A stretch of DNA of 64,000 bases from Terrabacter sp. Ter38 (GCF_024519435.1 NZ_JALJRZ010000002.1:124001-188000); one strand, 5' to 3'; shown: positions 17,749-26,627, counted from the first letter of the stretch. Notes: generated from the sequence alone by a model not told the origin. A program made the numbers and translations.

Positions 17749-17793
17749 ATGAACCACATGAACCGCATGAACCGCATGAACCGCATGAACAAG
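17749..17793 (+). repeat. five-unit 9-bp tandem repeat upstream of the cupin gene
   Basis: Five contiguous units of the form ATGAACCRC occupy this span; the last unit is ATGAACAAG. Each unit starts with ATG in the same frame as the cupin gene, 28 codons before the chosen start, and would encode repeated Met-Asn-Arg. Confidence 0.85.
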
Positions 17794-17832
17794 GACACGA
17801 CAAGGCTAGAGCCGTGGGGGTTTGATGGGGGC

Positions 17833-18303
17833 ATGACCGAGCACACCGACCTGCCGACCGCTGCCGCCGAGCCGTGCAGCCACGTCGCGGGTGACGCCCT
17901 CAGCCCGGCCGACCCGACGCCGGGGATGAGAAGGCAGGTCGCCCTGCACACCGAGTCGATGTGGTCGGGCACGGTGGACACCGAGGCCGGCGCCGTCTCC
18001 GGGTGGCACCACCACGGCGACCACGACACGACCCTCTACGTCGTCTCCGGCCGGATGCGGCTCGAGTCCGGCCCGGGCGGCGAGGTCGTCGTCGAGGCCG
18101 GCCCCGGCGACTTCCTCCGCGTGCCCGCCGGCGCCGTGCACCGCGAGTCCAACCCGGGCGACGGCACGTCACGGGCCGTCATCGTGCGCTGCGGCTCGGG
18201 CACGCCGACGGTCAACGTGGACGGACCCGCGCCCGCTCCGGCGCCCGAAGCCGCGACAGCACCGACGGCACCGGACGGCCCGACGGCACCTGACGGCACC
18301 TGA
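17833..18303 (+). CDS. cupin domain protein
   Basis: This is a 156-residue single-domain cupin. The metal-binding first motif is visible as GWHHHGDHDTTLYVVSG (residues 56-72) and the second as GDFLRVPAGAVHRE, giving His/Asp ligands for a mononuclear metal. The C-terminus is a Pro/Ala tail built from repeated DNA that runs through the stop codon. The ATG at 17833 has GGGGGC just upstream. In-frame ATGs in the upstream repeat could extend it by 28 residues. The role is unknown; small cupins act as isomerases, dioxygenases or sensors. Confidence 0.8.
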   Translation: MTEHTDLPTAAAEPCSHVAGDALSPADPTPGMRRQVALHTESMWSGTVDTEAGAVSGWHHHGDHDTTLYVVSGRMRLESGPGGEVVVEAGPGDFLRVPAGAVHRESNPGDGTSRAVIVRCGSGTPTVNVDGPAPAPAPEAATAPTAPDGPTAPDGT

Positions 18304-18321
18304 GGCACCTGAGGCACCTGA
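18286..18321 (+). repeat. tandem repeat across the cupin stop codon
   Basis: About four copies of a 9-10-nt unit, GGCACCTGA with small variations, run from the last codons through the TGA stop at 18301-18303 into the spacer. Confidence 0.75.
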
Positions 18322-18355
18322 AGCGACCATGCCTGACCGACGAGGGAGCTGAGCG

Positions 18356-18745
18356 ATGCGCGCGACGATCACGGCCAGCGGCGGCGCCGACCCTGCCGTC
18401 GTGTGGGCCCGCTACGAGCAGTTCGACCTCTGGTCGACGTGGTCGCCGCAGATCCAGGAGGTCATCGCCCCCGCACCGCACATCGCCGCCGGCCTCAACG
18501 GGCTCGTCGTCGGGCCCCTGGGGGTCCGGGTCCCGTTCGAGGTACTTGCCGTCGACGCCGAGGCGATGGAGTGGAGCTGGCACGTGCGGCTCGGCCCCGT
18601 GCACGCCACCCTCGACCACGTCGTCCGCCCCGCCCCCGGCGGCTGCACGACCGAGCTCACCATCGACGGCCCCGCCTTCGCGGTCATCGGCTACCGGCCG
18701 GTCGCGGCCCTCGCACTGCGCCGCCTCGTCCAGCGCGACCTCTAG
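18356..18745 (+). CDS. SRPBCC (START-like) family protein
   Basis: This 129-residue protein has the helix-grip pattern of SRPBCC proteins: an opening strand (MRATITASGGADPAVVWARY), a Trp-rich segment FDLWSTWSPQIQEV, a central beta-sheet and a long final helix ALALRRLVQRDL. Such proteins bind hydrophobic ligands or act as cyclases. It lies about 50 nt after the cupin gene in the same direction, so the two may be co-transcribed. GAGGGAG precedes the ATG. Its stop overlaps the convergent gene by 4 nt. Confidence 0.75.
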   Translation: MRATITASGGADPAVVWARYEQFDLWSTWSPQIQEVIAPAPHIAAGLNGLVVGPLGVRVPFEVLAVDAEAMEWSWHVRLGPVHATLDHVVRPAPGGCTTELTIDGPAFAVIGYRPVAALALRRLVQRDL

Positions 18746-20565
18746 CCGGCCGGCGGGACCGGTCCGTCCGACGGAGCCGAGCCCGGCGAGGGCATGCGCG
18801 TCGCCTCCGCCACCCGGCACGCCTCGACGATCTCGCGCAGGGCGCCATCGGCGTCACCCGCCGGGTCGAGGGCGCCGACCTCCCGCTCAGGACCGTGGAT
18901 GCGGATGCCGTCCGGCAGCGCCGAGCTGATGACGATCGGCAGCGGGTCCGCGTCCGGGTGCCGCAACGACACGTCCTCGCGGTCGAGCCGACCGACGTAG
19001 ACCGGCTCGACCCCGTGCCCGTTGGGCGTGGGACGGACGACGACGACGTTCACGTCGTCCGTCGCAGGCGCGATGCTGACGACCTGCTTGGCCGCAGCCA
19101 GGACGACGGAGGCCAGCCCGGCGGCATACACCCCGTTGCGCTCCCCCGGCGTGCGCCGACGCCACGTCGTGCGGCCCGACAGAGCCACGTGGGGCCACTC
19201 CTTGGCGACGATGCTGATCGTGGGGAAGCGCACGAGGACGGTCACGTAGGCACGATCGGTCACCGGGTCGCCCCCCGCGTCCAGACACGTGACGTCGCTG
19301 CCGGAGCTGCGCAGCGCCTCGTCGACGACGGTGACGACGACCGCCGGGTCGTGCGCCTCGAGCAGCTGCCACGCCAACGACGCGAGTGCCTCCCGCCGGT
19401 CGGCGAGCACCCGACGGGCGAGGTTGCTGGCACGCACGAAGGCCGAGACCTGTTCGGCGGAGAGCGCCTGGAGCTCCGCCCTCCGAGCCCGTGACAGGCC
19501 CTTGGCCGTGGCGCCGGTCGCGGCGAGAGCCTGCTGGCGGACCTCCGACCTCTCGGCGGCCGTCATGGGCACGAACGGGGTCACGACAGGCGGTCTGATG
19601 GAAGTGAAGGTGTGCCGATGCAGGGAGCAGAGGTCGCGGTCGACGGCGAGCGCTTCTTCGCGGTCGGTGACGCGACGGGCCTCGCGCCCTCGACGGGCGA
19701 GGTTGCTCACGGAGAGCGCGCTGGCGACGCTGCGCTCGCCTTCCTCGCGCCCGTCTCCCTCCTCGCCCCGCACCGCCCCCGCGGCAACGACACCGCCCGG
19801 GTCCCGGCGACGGCGACGCAGCAGGCGCAGCCCACCCTGGCCGCCTCCCCGCCCTCCTCGCCCGGCCCGGTCGGCGCTCGGACGAACCGACGGGCCCGGC
19901 CGGCGTGACTGCGCTGGAGAGAGGCCGGCCATCGCTGCCTCGACGGCCGGGGTCATGACGCCGACGAGCGCGGCGGCAACCGGCGCACCGGCCCGGAGCT
20001 GCACGCGCAAGCCAGACGGGTGCGACACGAGCCGCAGGATCGGTGACAGCCGGATGCCGGGTGACACCCTCGGCTCGTCGTCTGAGCCTGCGCCGTCCGC
20101 GGGTGTCTCGGTCTGGGGGACCAGCCGTCCCGGCACCGCCGCCACGAGGCCGTCGAGGACCGACCCGCGGGTAGGCGGCGCGTCGCTGCCGAAAGCCGAG
20201 ACGCCCCGCCCGGGTGGCTCGTGGTACTCGTGTCGCGCCGTGGTCGCCGGCTCTCCGGCGACACCGCCCGACGAGGTGCCGTACGTCCCGTCCGGAGCGC
20301 GCCGGCCTCGGTCCGAGAAGAGGGCGCCGAGCGACACCGTGGACTGGGCGGCCACCGTGGCGACCGGGAAGGACACCTTGCCCAGCCGCCCGCCTTTGCC
20401 GCGCTCCTGGGGCTCACCCGATGCAGGCTGTGGGGCGGGCACCGACCAGAACCTCCAGTCGGCCGGGGGCTCGGGCCAGTCCGGGGCGGGGAGCCACTCG
20501 TCCGACGGCTCCCACGTCGCAGGAGGCATGGGCCATCCCGGCGGTGGGTTGAAGACAATCGGCAC
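18742..20565 (-). CDS. unrecognised protein with Trp/Pro-rich N-terminus, paralogue A
   Basis: I do not recognise a named family. The product is about 607 residues. Residues 4-40 form a Trp/Pro module (FNPPPGWPMP, then spaced W-P repeats ending WRFWSV) of a kind seen at the start of many actinobacterial hypothetical proteins. A long low-complexity region follows. From about 390 a conserved alpha/beta domain includes CLDAG, RAYVTVLVRFP, SGRTTWRRRTPGERN, PATDDVNVVVVRPT and DADPLP. The same blocks occur in order in the next two frames. The GTG at 20565 is supported by GAGGGAG 7 nt upstream; a longer ATG-started frame lacks such support. No signal peptide or membrane segment is seen. Confidence 0.7.
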   Translation of the reverse strand: MPIVFNPPPGWPMPPATWEPSDEWLPAPDWPEPPADWRFWSVPAPQPASGEPQERGKGGRLGKVSFPVATVAAQSTVSLGALFSDRGRRAPDGTYGTSSGGVAGEPATTARHEYHEPPGRGVSAFGSDAPPTRGSVLDGLVAAVPGRLVPQTETPADGAGSDDEPRVSPGIRLSPILRLVSHPSGLRVQLRAGAPVAAALVGVMTPAVEAAMAGLSPAQSRRPGPSVRPSADRAGRGGRGGGQGGLRLLRRRRRDPGGVVAAGAVRGEEGDGREEGERSVASALSVSNLARRGREARRVTDREEALAVDRDLCSLHRHTFTSIRPPVVTPFVPMTAAERSEVRQQALAATGATAKGLSRARRAELQALSAEQVSAFVRASNLARRVLADRREALASLAWQLLEAHDPAVVVTVVDEALRSSGSDVTCLDAGGDPVTDRAYVTVLVRFPTISIVAKEWPHVALSGRTTWRRRTPGERNGVYAAGLASVVLAAAKQVVSIAPATDDVNVVVVRPTPNGHGVEPVYVGRLDREDVSLRHPDADPLPIVISSALPDGIRIHGPEREVGALDPAGDADGALREIVEACRVAEATRMPSPGSAPSDGPVPPAG

Positions 20566-20927
20566 GGCACGGCTCCCTCGGCCACCCCACATGGCCCTCC
20601 CCGCTGGGCCGAACACGCATCGAGGGGGCCGCGGACGAGGGGTGGTCCGGACGTCCGTGCGCCCCGTCGTCGCAGCGTAGCCCTCGGAGCTCCGGTCGCG
20701 GTCGCCTCGCGTGGCCCGCTGTCCCGGCGCTTCCGCTCGAGCCAGCACGGGAAGCCCCCGCATACGCGGGTCGATGCAGTCATCGTGTCCGAAATGGTCG
20801 GATACGCCGTATTCCCAACGGCTTTGGCGTCGGACGGCCTTGGATGGGCATAGCCGGTGATGCGCGGGCCAGGCAGTCCCAGCCGGGCGACCGTGGGTCC
20901 CAGCCGGGCGACCGAGCAGCTGTCAGC
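20566..20927. other. 362-nt spacer between the two paralogous loci
   Basis: This contains no convincing gene. It carries a TCCGAAATGG decamer (20788-20797) that recurs upstream of the second locus. A short direct repeat based on CCCAGCCGGGCGACCG (about 20878-20914) lies near the end of the second gene. Confidence 0.55.
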
Positions 20928-22028
20928 TCAGTCGAGCCCGACCTCGAGCAGACCGTCGAGCTGCTCGTCGACGAGCGCTTCGACGCACACCCGCACGATC
21001 TCCATGACGTCCGCGTCGGGGGCCACGGCCGCGAGGTGGTGGGCCGGGCCGTCGAACTGCATCGGCCGGGTCGCCGACCCGAGCAGCAACGGCAGCGGGT
21101 CGGCGAGGGCCGGGCGCAGCGTGACCGCCTCCCGGCTCAGGCTGCCGACATAGATCGGCTCGAGCCCCTCACCCGTCTCGGTCGGTCGCACGATGACGAG
21201 GTGGATGTCGTCGGTCGCTACTGCGACGCTGATCGCTCGGCGGGCGGCGGCCAGGGCGAACGATGCGAGGCCGCCGAGGTAGAGCGCGTTGCGCTCGGAG
21301 CGGGTGCGGCGGCGCAGCATCGGACGTCCGCTCGACGAGACGCCCGGGCCGCGCTCGCCGACGATGTCGAGCGAGGGATAGCGGGCCACGACCGTGACGT
21401 AGCCGCGCGAGGTCTCGGCGTCCCACCCGGCGTCGACGCACGTGCAGCCGCACTCCGCCGCCGCAAAGTCGGCGTCGAGCTCGGCGATGACGGCGCAGCG
21501 CTCGTGCCCGGCGAGCCCGTTCCACTGGTCGTCGAGCGCGGCGGCCCGGTGCTGGGCGATGACGGCGTGCGCGACGTCGAGGGTGCGGCTGAAGCCGTCC
21601 GCCTCGGTCTCGGCGATCGCCCTGGCCTTGGAGCGGGCCGCGCGCTTGAAGAGGGACACCTGCGGCAGCGCGGCGTTGAAGGCCTTGCGCTCCAGGAGAC
21701 TTCGCTCCTTGGCCGACAGTGCCGCCGTCTCGGGTGGCTCGGGACGCCGACGGGGTGGGTGGTTCTCGCGGTGCAGCCCGGCGAGCGCCTCCTCGACCGA
21801 CCCCAGCGCGTTGAGGTCGCCGGACTCCTGGGCCTGCCGCGACCGCACCTCGAGCTCGGCGAGAGTCAGCGCCGCGTCGGAGCCGCGATCGGAGACGGAC
21901 GAGACGTCGGTGCGAGCGCCGACGCCGGTGCCGACACGCGGGGCCGCCGTCTCGTCGAGCAGGGCGCGGAGTCCGGACGTCGAGGACCTGAGCCGCACCT
22001 CGGGTGCGACCCTGAGCAGAAGGTCCAC
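20928..22028 (-). CDS. unrecognised protein, C-terminal part of paralogue B
   Basis: This frame encodes about 366 residues. It aligns with the C-terminal domain of the preceding gene through TCVDAG, RGYVTVVARYP, SSGRPMLRRRTRSERN, VATDDIHLVIVRPT, EPIYVGSLSRE and LADPLPLLL. It lacks the Trp/Pro module, which lies immediately upstream in another frame and ends one nucleotide before this GTG. Either a single gene has been split by a frameshift or the two parts are translated by stop/restart coupling. No ribosome site is evident for the GTG start at 22028. Function is unknown. Confidence 0.65.
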   Translation of the reverse strand: MDLLLRVAPEVRLRSSTSGLRALLDETAAPRVGTGVGARTDVSSVSDRGSDAALTLAELEVRSRQAQESGDLNALGSVEEALAGLHRENHPPRRRPEPPETAALSAKERSLLERKAFNAALPQVSLFKRAARSKARAIAETEADGFSRTLDVAHAVIAQHRAAALDDQWNGLAGHERCAVIAELDADFAAAECGCTCVDAGWDAETSRGYVTVVARYPSLDIVGERGPGVSSSGRPMLRRRTRSERNALYLGGLASFALAAARRAISVAVATDDIHLVIVRPTETGEGLEPIYVGSLSREAVTLRPALADPLPLLLGSATRPMQFDGPAHHLAAVAPDADVMEIVRVCVEALVDEQLDGLLEVGLD

Positions 22029-22029
22029 C

Positions 22030-22446
22030 TCAGAGGTCCAGCCGGCCCGCAGAGGTCAGCAAGCCGTCGAGCTCCCACGAGCTCTCGGCGGAGGCGCGCG
22101 CCGCGGCCGGCTCGACTGCGCGGCCGGGCGAGGTCGCCACCTCGAGGGCCTCGGACGAGGCGCGGGCCCGCAGGCCGGCGAGCCAGCTCCCGCGATCGGT
22201 GCCGTAGGCGACGGAGGTGGCCGAGGTGGCCGAGGTGGCGGAGGTGGCGGCGGCCGTGCGGGGCGGGGAACCGACGCGCGGCGTGCCGCCCTCGCCCACG
22301 GCGCCGGCGGCCCGCTGCTCGACGACCCAGAAGCTCCAGCCGCGCGGCGGCGTCGGCCAGGTGGGGTCCGGCATCCAGTCATCGCCCGGAGCCCACGACG
22401 ACGACGGAACCGGCCATCCCGGAGGAGCATTGAAGCGCACCGACAT
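22030..22446 (-). CDS. Trp/Pro-rich N-terminal module, paralogue B
   Basis: This 138-residue product opens with the same module as paralogue A (FNAPPGWPVP, then spaced Trp-Pro motifs ending WSFWVV). It continues with an Ala/Thr/Ser-rich linker encoded by short GGTGGCCGA-like DNA repeats (about 22210-22260) and ends LDGLLTSAGRLDL, matching LDGLVAAVPGRLV inside paralogue A. It is therefore best read as the N-terminal portion of a split gene. The ATG at 22446 follows AAAGGGG. Function is unknown. Confidence 0.65.
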   Translation of the reverse strand: MSVRFNAPPGWPVPSSSWAPGDDWMPDPTWPTPPRGWSFWVVEQRAAGAVGEGGTPRVGSPPRTAAATSATSATSATSVAYGTDRGSWLAGLRARASSEALEVATSPGRAVEPAAARASAESSWELDGLLTSAGRLDL

Positions 22447-22648
22447 GTCTACCCCTTTGACCAGAGCCTCGACGGGGTCAACCCTGACCTCGACCCCACA
22501 AGCGCACGGTACGACCCAAAGAGGGTCAAAGTCTCCGAAATGGACAAAAAGGCGAGCGCGTCCACCCGACCGCTCTCAGGGACCGTTGGGGGACGGCTCG
22601 GGGTCGACCCCGATGGGCACCGTCACCCCCGACCGCCACGCTGGAGGC

Positions 22649-23473
22649 ATGACGACGAGCACGCTCTCCCCGGCCCGCGCCGCCGGCTCCCCGAGAGCCC
22701 ACACCGCACCGGCCGCGTATGCCGTCACGCCACCGACCACGCACCGCACCCCTCCCCCGTCCGCCGCCTCCGCGACGTCCCCCGCTGTCCCCGCCGCTGT
22801 CCCCACCACTGTCCCCACCACTGTCCCCGCCACTGTCCCAGCCGGCCGGGTGACGTCGCCGGCACCCGCGAGGGTGTCCACGCGTACGCCCACGCTCCCG
22901 GGCACGCGGGCGGCGACGGACCGCGTGCCGCTCCTGGCGCTGCTCGCACCGCTCCTGCTCTTCACCCACGGCATCGTCGACTGGGTCGACGGCCTCGACT
23001 CCCTCGACGGGCTCCGCGGTCTCGGTGGGCTCGGCGGGGTCGCCGCAGCCCGCGACGAGGGCGCCCTGTCGGTGGCCGCGGGCGTGCTCCTCGTCCTGTC
23101 GGTCGCGGGCTTCGCGTGGCTGACCGCGGGCCTCGGCGCTCGGCTGCGCCATCTCCCCCTCGCGGTGCCGACGGCGCTGCTCGCGGCGTTCGGGGCGGGC
23201 GCGACGGCGGCCGTCTGGGTCGGTCAGATCACTGGCCTCATCGGCCACTCGGCGCCCGCCGCACTCTCCTCGGGCGGCGGCGTCCTGACGGCCGTGGCCC
23301 TCGCGATGGTGCTCGTCGCCCTCACCGTCGAGGGGCACCTGCCCGCCGGCTCGCTCGCCCTCGCGGCCGTCTCGGTCGGGATCATGCTGCTGCCTTGGGG
23401 CCTGGGCCCGCTCGCCTCGCTCGTGCTCCTCATCGCCCTCGCCCCGCTCACCCGGCCGGTCGAGGCGGACTGA
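22649..23473 (+). CDS. hypothetical membrane protein
   Basis: This protein of about 274 residues has an N-terminal disordered Ala/Pro/Thr half and a C-terminal half with about four hydrophobic segments, the first near LLALLAPLLLFTHGI. Residues 45-65 are a Val-Pro repeat (VPTTVPTTVPATVP) encoded by 12-nt repeats at about 22790-22845. Charged loops include a Leu/Gly/Asp-rich stretch. I recognise no family. The ATG has GGAGG only one or two nt upstream, an unusually short spacing, so an ATG 12 codons earlier is possible. Confidence 0.55.
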   Translation: MTTSTLSPARAAGSPRAHTAPAAYAVTPPTTHRTPPPSAASATSPAVPAAVPTTVPTTVPATVPAGRVTSPAPARVSTRTPTLPGTRAATDRVPLLALLAPLLLFTHGIVDWVDGLDSLDGLRGLGGLGGVAAARDEGALSVAAGVLLVLSVAGFAWLTAGLGARLRHLPLAVPTALLAAFGAGATAAVWVGQITGLIGHSAPAALSSGGGVLTAVALAMVLVALTVEGHLPAGSLALAAVSVGIMLLPWGLGPLASLVLLIALAPLTRPVEAD

Positions 23474-23497
23474 GAGCCCGACCCGGGCGCCCCGGCC

Positions 23498-23511
23498 TGG
23501 CCCATGGGCCA
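23498..23511. terminator. palindromic element after membrane-protein gene
   Basis: TGGCCCATGGGCCA is a perfect palindrome within a larger GC-rich set of inverted repeats (23476-23525). It starts 25 nt after the stop and may act as a terminator. Confidence 0.4.
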
Positions 23512-23631
23512 CCCGGGGCCAGGCCTCCGTGACGATGTCGACGAGCGGACTGACCGGTAGCCCCCAAGGATGTGGGGACGCGCCCGATCCAGGGCGCTGT
23601 CATTTGTTCCTCACACCACGGGAGCTCACAC

Positions 23632-25176
23632 ATGCGCCACCCCAGCCTGACCCGACGCGGCATCGTCGCCGTCGCGTCGCTCGCCCTCGCCTCGACCGCC
23701 GCGATCGGTGGCGTCGCCGTCGCCTCGACCGACGCGACCACCACCGAGCCGGTCTCGACGCCGGTCACCATCAACACCCCGGACGGCCAGCTCATGAGCT
23801 ACGTCGTCAACGCGCGCATCGCCAACCCCGGCCAGACGCGTCTCGTCGAGACCGCGGTCAGGGCCGCGGGCGGCGTCGTCGTCCAGTCGTGGCCGCAGAT
23901 CGGCGTCGTCATCGCGCACTCGAAGGTCTCCACCTTCCGGGCCGACGTCGTCGCGGCGGGCGGCAAGGCCGTCGAGTCGGTCGGCGCGACCCGCACGGTC
24001 GCCGTATCCGAGGGCACGCCCCAGGTCGCGGGGGCGTCCTGGGGCCGCGGCGCGTCCGGCTACAAGCAGGGCGCGAAGAAGGCCGACAACGGCGACCTCG
24101 AGTCCGACGCGTCGCCGGCCGCCGCCAGCGACCCGCGCGAGGGCGAGCAGTGGGACCTCAAGATGATCAAGGCCGACCAGGCCCACGCGATCACCGACGG
24201 CTCCCGCAACGTGCTCGTCGGCGTCCTCGACAGCGGCATCGACCCCGACCACCCAGACCTCGCCGCCAACATCGACGTCGCCGACTCCGTCAACTGCACC
24301 GACGCCGGCCGCCCCGACCTCTCGGCCACCGGCTGGTACCCGACGACGAGCGACCACGGCACCCACGTGGCCGGCACGATCGCCGCTGCGCGCAACGGCG
24401 TCGGCATCGTCGGCGTCGCCCCGAACGTCCGGATGGCCGCGGTCAAGGTCGTCAACGACGCCGGGTTCATCTACCCGGAGTACGCCGTGTGCGGCTTCCT
24501 CTGGGCCGGGCTCAAGCACATGGACGTGACGAACAACAGCTACTACGTCGACCCGTTCGAGTTCTACTGCGAGGACCAGCCCGACCAGTACGCCGCCAAG
24601 GAGGCCGTCCGTCGCGCGGTGACGTGGTCGACGAAGCAGGGTGTCGTCCACGCGGCCGCGGCCGGCAACTCGGCCCGCGACCTGTCGGACAAGTCGTCGT
24701 TCACGGACACGACGAGCCCTGACGACCAGCAGCCCGCCGGTTTCGTCACCCGCACCCTCAACAGCGGCTGCGAGGACATTCCGACCGAGCTCGACGGCGT
24801 CGTGACGGTCAGCTCGATGCAGCGTTTCCCGGCGGGGACGATGGAGAGCCGTCTCTCCTCGTTCAGCAACCGCGGCCTCGGCACGATCGACGTCGCCGCT
24901 CCCGGTTCGTCGATCCTCTCCACGGTCGTGGCCAACAACGGCTACGGCACGAAGAGCGGCACCTCGATGGCGTCCCCGCACGTCGCCGGTGTGCTCGCGC
25001 TCATGAAGTCGGTGCACCCGACGTGGACGCCCGCGCAGATGATCGAGAAGCTGCGCCGGCAGGCCGACGACAAGGCGTGCGGCACGACGACCGGCGGCCC
25101 GGTCTGCGTCGGCCCGGTCGAGGACAACAGCTTCTTCGGTGAGGGTGTCGTCGACGCCCTCGACGCCGTCAGCTGA
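23632..25176 (+). CDS. secreted S8 family serine peptidase (subtilase)
   Basis: This is a 514-residue precursor. A signal peptide (basic RHPSLTRRG, then a hydrophobic stretch to about residue 31) is followed by an inhibitor-like propeptide to about 170 and the subtilase domain. The catalytic triad is complete: Asp200 in GVLDSGID, His245 in DHGTHVAG and Ser445 in SGTSMASPHVAG. The usual oxyanion-hole Asn is in AAAGNSA. Extra Cys residues suggest disulfides. The ATG is preceded by GGGAGC. It should be an exported, self-maturing protease; there is no sorting signal or membrane anchor. Confidence 0.92.
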   Translation: MRHPSLTRRGIVAVASLALASTAAIGGVAVASTDATTTEPVSTPVTINTPDGQLMSYVVNARIANPGQTRLVETAVRAAGGVVVQSWPQIGVVIAHSKVSTFRADVVAAGGKAVESVGATRTVAVSEGTPQVAGASWGRGASGYKQGAKKADNGDLESDASPAAASDPREGEQWDLKMIKADQAHAITDGSRNVLVGVLDSGIDPDHPDLAANIDVADSVNCTDAGRPDLSATGWYPTTSDHGTHVAGTIAAARNGVGIVGVAPNVRMAAVKVVNDAGFIYPEYAVCGFLWAGLKHMDVTNNSYYVDPFEFYCEDQPDQYAAKEAVRRAVTWSTKQGVVHAAAAGNSARDLSDKSSFTDTTSPDDQQPAGFVTRTLNSGCEDIPTELDGVVTVSSMQRFPAGTMESRLSSFSNRGLGTIDVAAPGSSILSTVVANNGYGTKSGTSMASPHVAGVLALMKSVHPTWTPAQMIEKLRRQADDKACGTTTGGPVCVGPVEDNSFFGEGVVDALDAVS

Positions 25177-25197
25177 CCCTCCGCGCAGGTCCCTCGC

Positions 25198-25263
25198 CGA
25201 ACGTGGTGTTCGGTGTCGAACTCAGTGTCAGAACACGGTTTTCGACGCCGAACGCCGCGTTCG
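25198..25263. terminator. 66-nt inverted repeat between convergent genes
   Basis: Two 23-nt arms (25198-25220 and 25241-25263) are complementary except for three positions, which become G-U pairs in the plus-strand RNA. The 20-nt loop has its own GTGT/ACAC stem. It lies between the subtilase and MFS genes, which converge, and could stop transcription from both sides. Confidence 0.6.
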
Positions 25264-25270
25264 CGCGGTT

Positions 25271-26620
25271 TCAGGGGCGGGTCGGGCGGCTGGTCGGGCG
25301 GGGATGGCGGCGGAGGGAGCGAATGGTGCGGGCGAGGAGGACGAGGGCGACGAGCTGGGTCAACGCCACCACGCCGACCAGGGCCGGCAGCGAGCGGTCG
25401 TAGAGCCATCCCGCGACGAGACCGCCGACGATCGCGAACGCTCCCTGCACCCCCGCGAAGACGCCGTATGCCGTCGCGCGCCTCGGTGCCTCCACGACCT
25501 CCGCGACGAGCGCCTTGACCGTCGAGTCCTGCACTCCGTAGGCCAGGCCCCAGACCGCGACCCCGACGAGGGAGAGCGCCACCGAGCCCGACAGGGCGAG
25601 CGGGGGCACGAGCGCGACGAGCAGCGGCACGGCATACAGCACGGCGCCGCCGCGGCGGTCGTAGACGAGGCCCACCCCGAGCGCAGCGAGCGCCTCGACC
25701 GCCATGGCGCCGGCATAGACGACGGGGACCGTGGCGACGGGGACGAGCCCCTCGACCGTGAGGTGGTAGCCGATGATGCCGAAGGTCACGAGGCCGCCGG
25801 TCATGAGGCCCGCGGCGAGCGCGTAGCCGAAGAACTCGCGCGGCAGGCCCGACCCGACGGCGTCGGCGAACCATCCGCGCAGCCCGCCTCTCGACTCCTC
25901 GCCACCCGGAACCGCTTGCACCGCAGGCTCGCTCGACGCTGCCGACGTCTCCACGTCGTAGACCGACGGGTCGGGCACGCGCGAGCGGATGACCGCGAGG
26001 AGCAGCATCGCTGCCGTGCCGGGGATCGCGAGCACCGCCATGCTCGGCCAGATCGCGCCGGTCGCCGCGATGACGCCGGCGACGACGAGCGGCCCGGCGA
26101 ACGCCCCGACCTGGTCGAGCGCCTTGTGCACGCCGAAGCCGCGGCCGCGCCCGACCGCCGATGCGACGTGGGCGAGCAGCGCGGACTTCGACGGGCTGCG
26201 CACGGCCTTGCCGGCGCGCTCGAGGAGGATGAGGACGGACGCGAGCGCGAGGCCCGCGCCGCCGACGAAGGGCGTCACGGCGAGCAGCGGCACGCACACG
26301 GCGGTGAGGCCGTAGCCGACGATCGTCAGACCCCAGTAGCGGCCGGTCCGGTCGGCGAGCGGACCGAAGACGAGGCGCAGCACGAGTGCCATCGCCTCCC
26401 CGGCACCGGTGACGAGCCCGACGACGACGGCCGTGGCACCGAGCGAGGCGAGGATCGGGCCGTACATCGAGCGCGCGCCCTCGTAGACCATGTCGGCGGC
26501 GAGGCTGACGAAGCCGAACCACCACACCACCCGCCACGCCGACCAGCGGCCCCGGGCGGGTCCGAGGCCGGCCGCGCTGGTGGGAACGCCGCTGGGAGCG
26601 TTGCCAGCCGGGTCGGTCAT
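25271..26620 (-). CDS. MFS transporter
   Basis: This is a 449-residue membrane protein with about twelve hydrophobic segments and a central charged loop (about 200-235) between two six-helix halves. The major-facilitator signature loop between helices 2 and 3 reads GPLADRTGRYWG. Similar proteins are proton-coupled drug or metabolite exporters; the substrate is unknown. The ATG at 26620 is selected because TAGGTT lies 7 nt upstream, a leaderless layout. An ATG three codons earlier lies inside that spacer. The gene diverges from the pirin gene. Confidence 0.85.
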   Translation of the reverse strand: MTDPAGNAPSGVPTSAAGLGPARGRWSAWRVVWWFGFVSLAADMVYEGARSMYGPILASLGATAVVVGLVTGAGEAMALVLRLVFGPLADRTGRYWGLTIVGYGLTAVCVPLLAVTPFVGGAGLALASVLILLERAGKAVRSPSKSALLAHVASAVGRGRGFGVHKALDQVGAFAGPLVVAGVIAATGAIWPSMAVLAIPGTAAMLLLAVIRSRVPDPSVYDVETSAASSEPAVQAVPGGEESRGGLRGWFADAVGSGLPREFFGYALAAGLMTGGLVTFGIIGYHLTVEGLVPVATVPVVYAGAMAVEALAALGVGLVYDRRGGAVLYAVPLLVALVPPLALSGSVALSLVGVAVWGLAYGVQDSTVKALVAEVVEAPRRATAYGVFAGVQGAFAIVGGLVAGWLYDRSLPALVGVVALTQLVALVLLARTIRSLRRHPRPTSRPTRP

Positions 26621-26627
26621 GCGGGGC

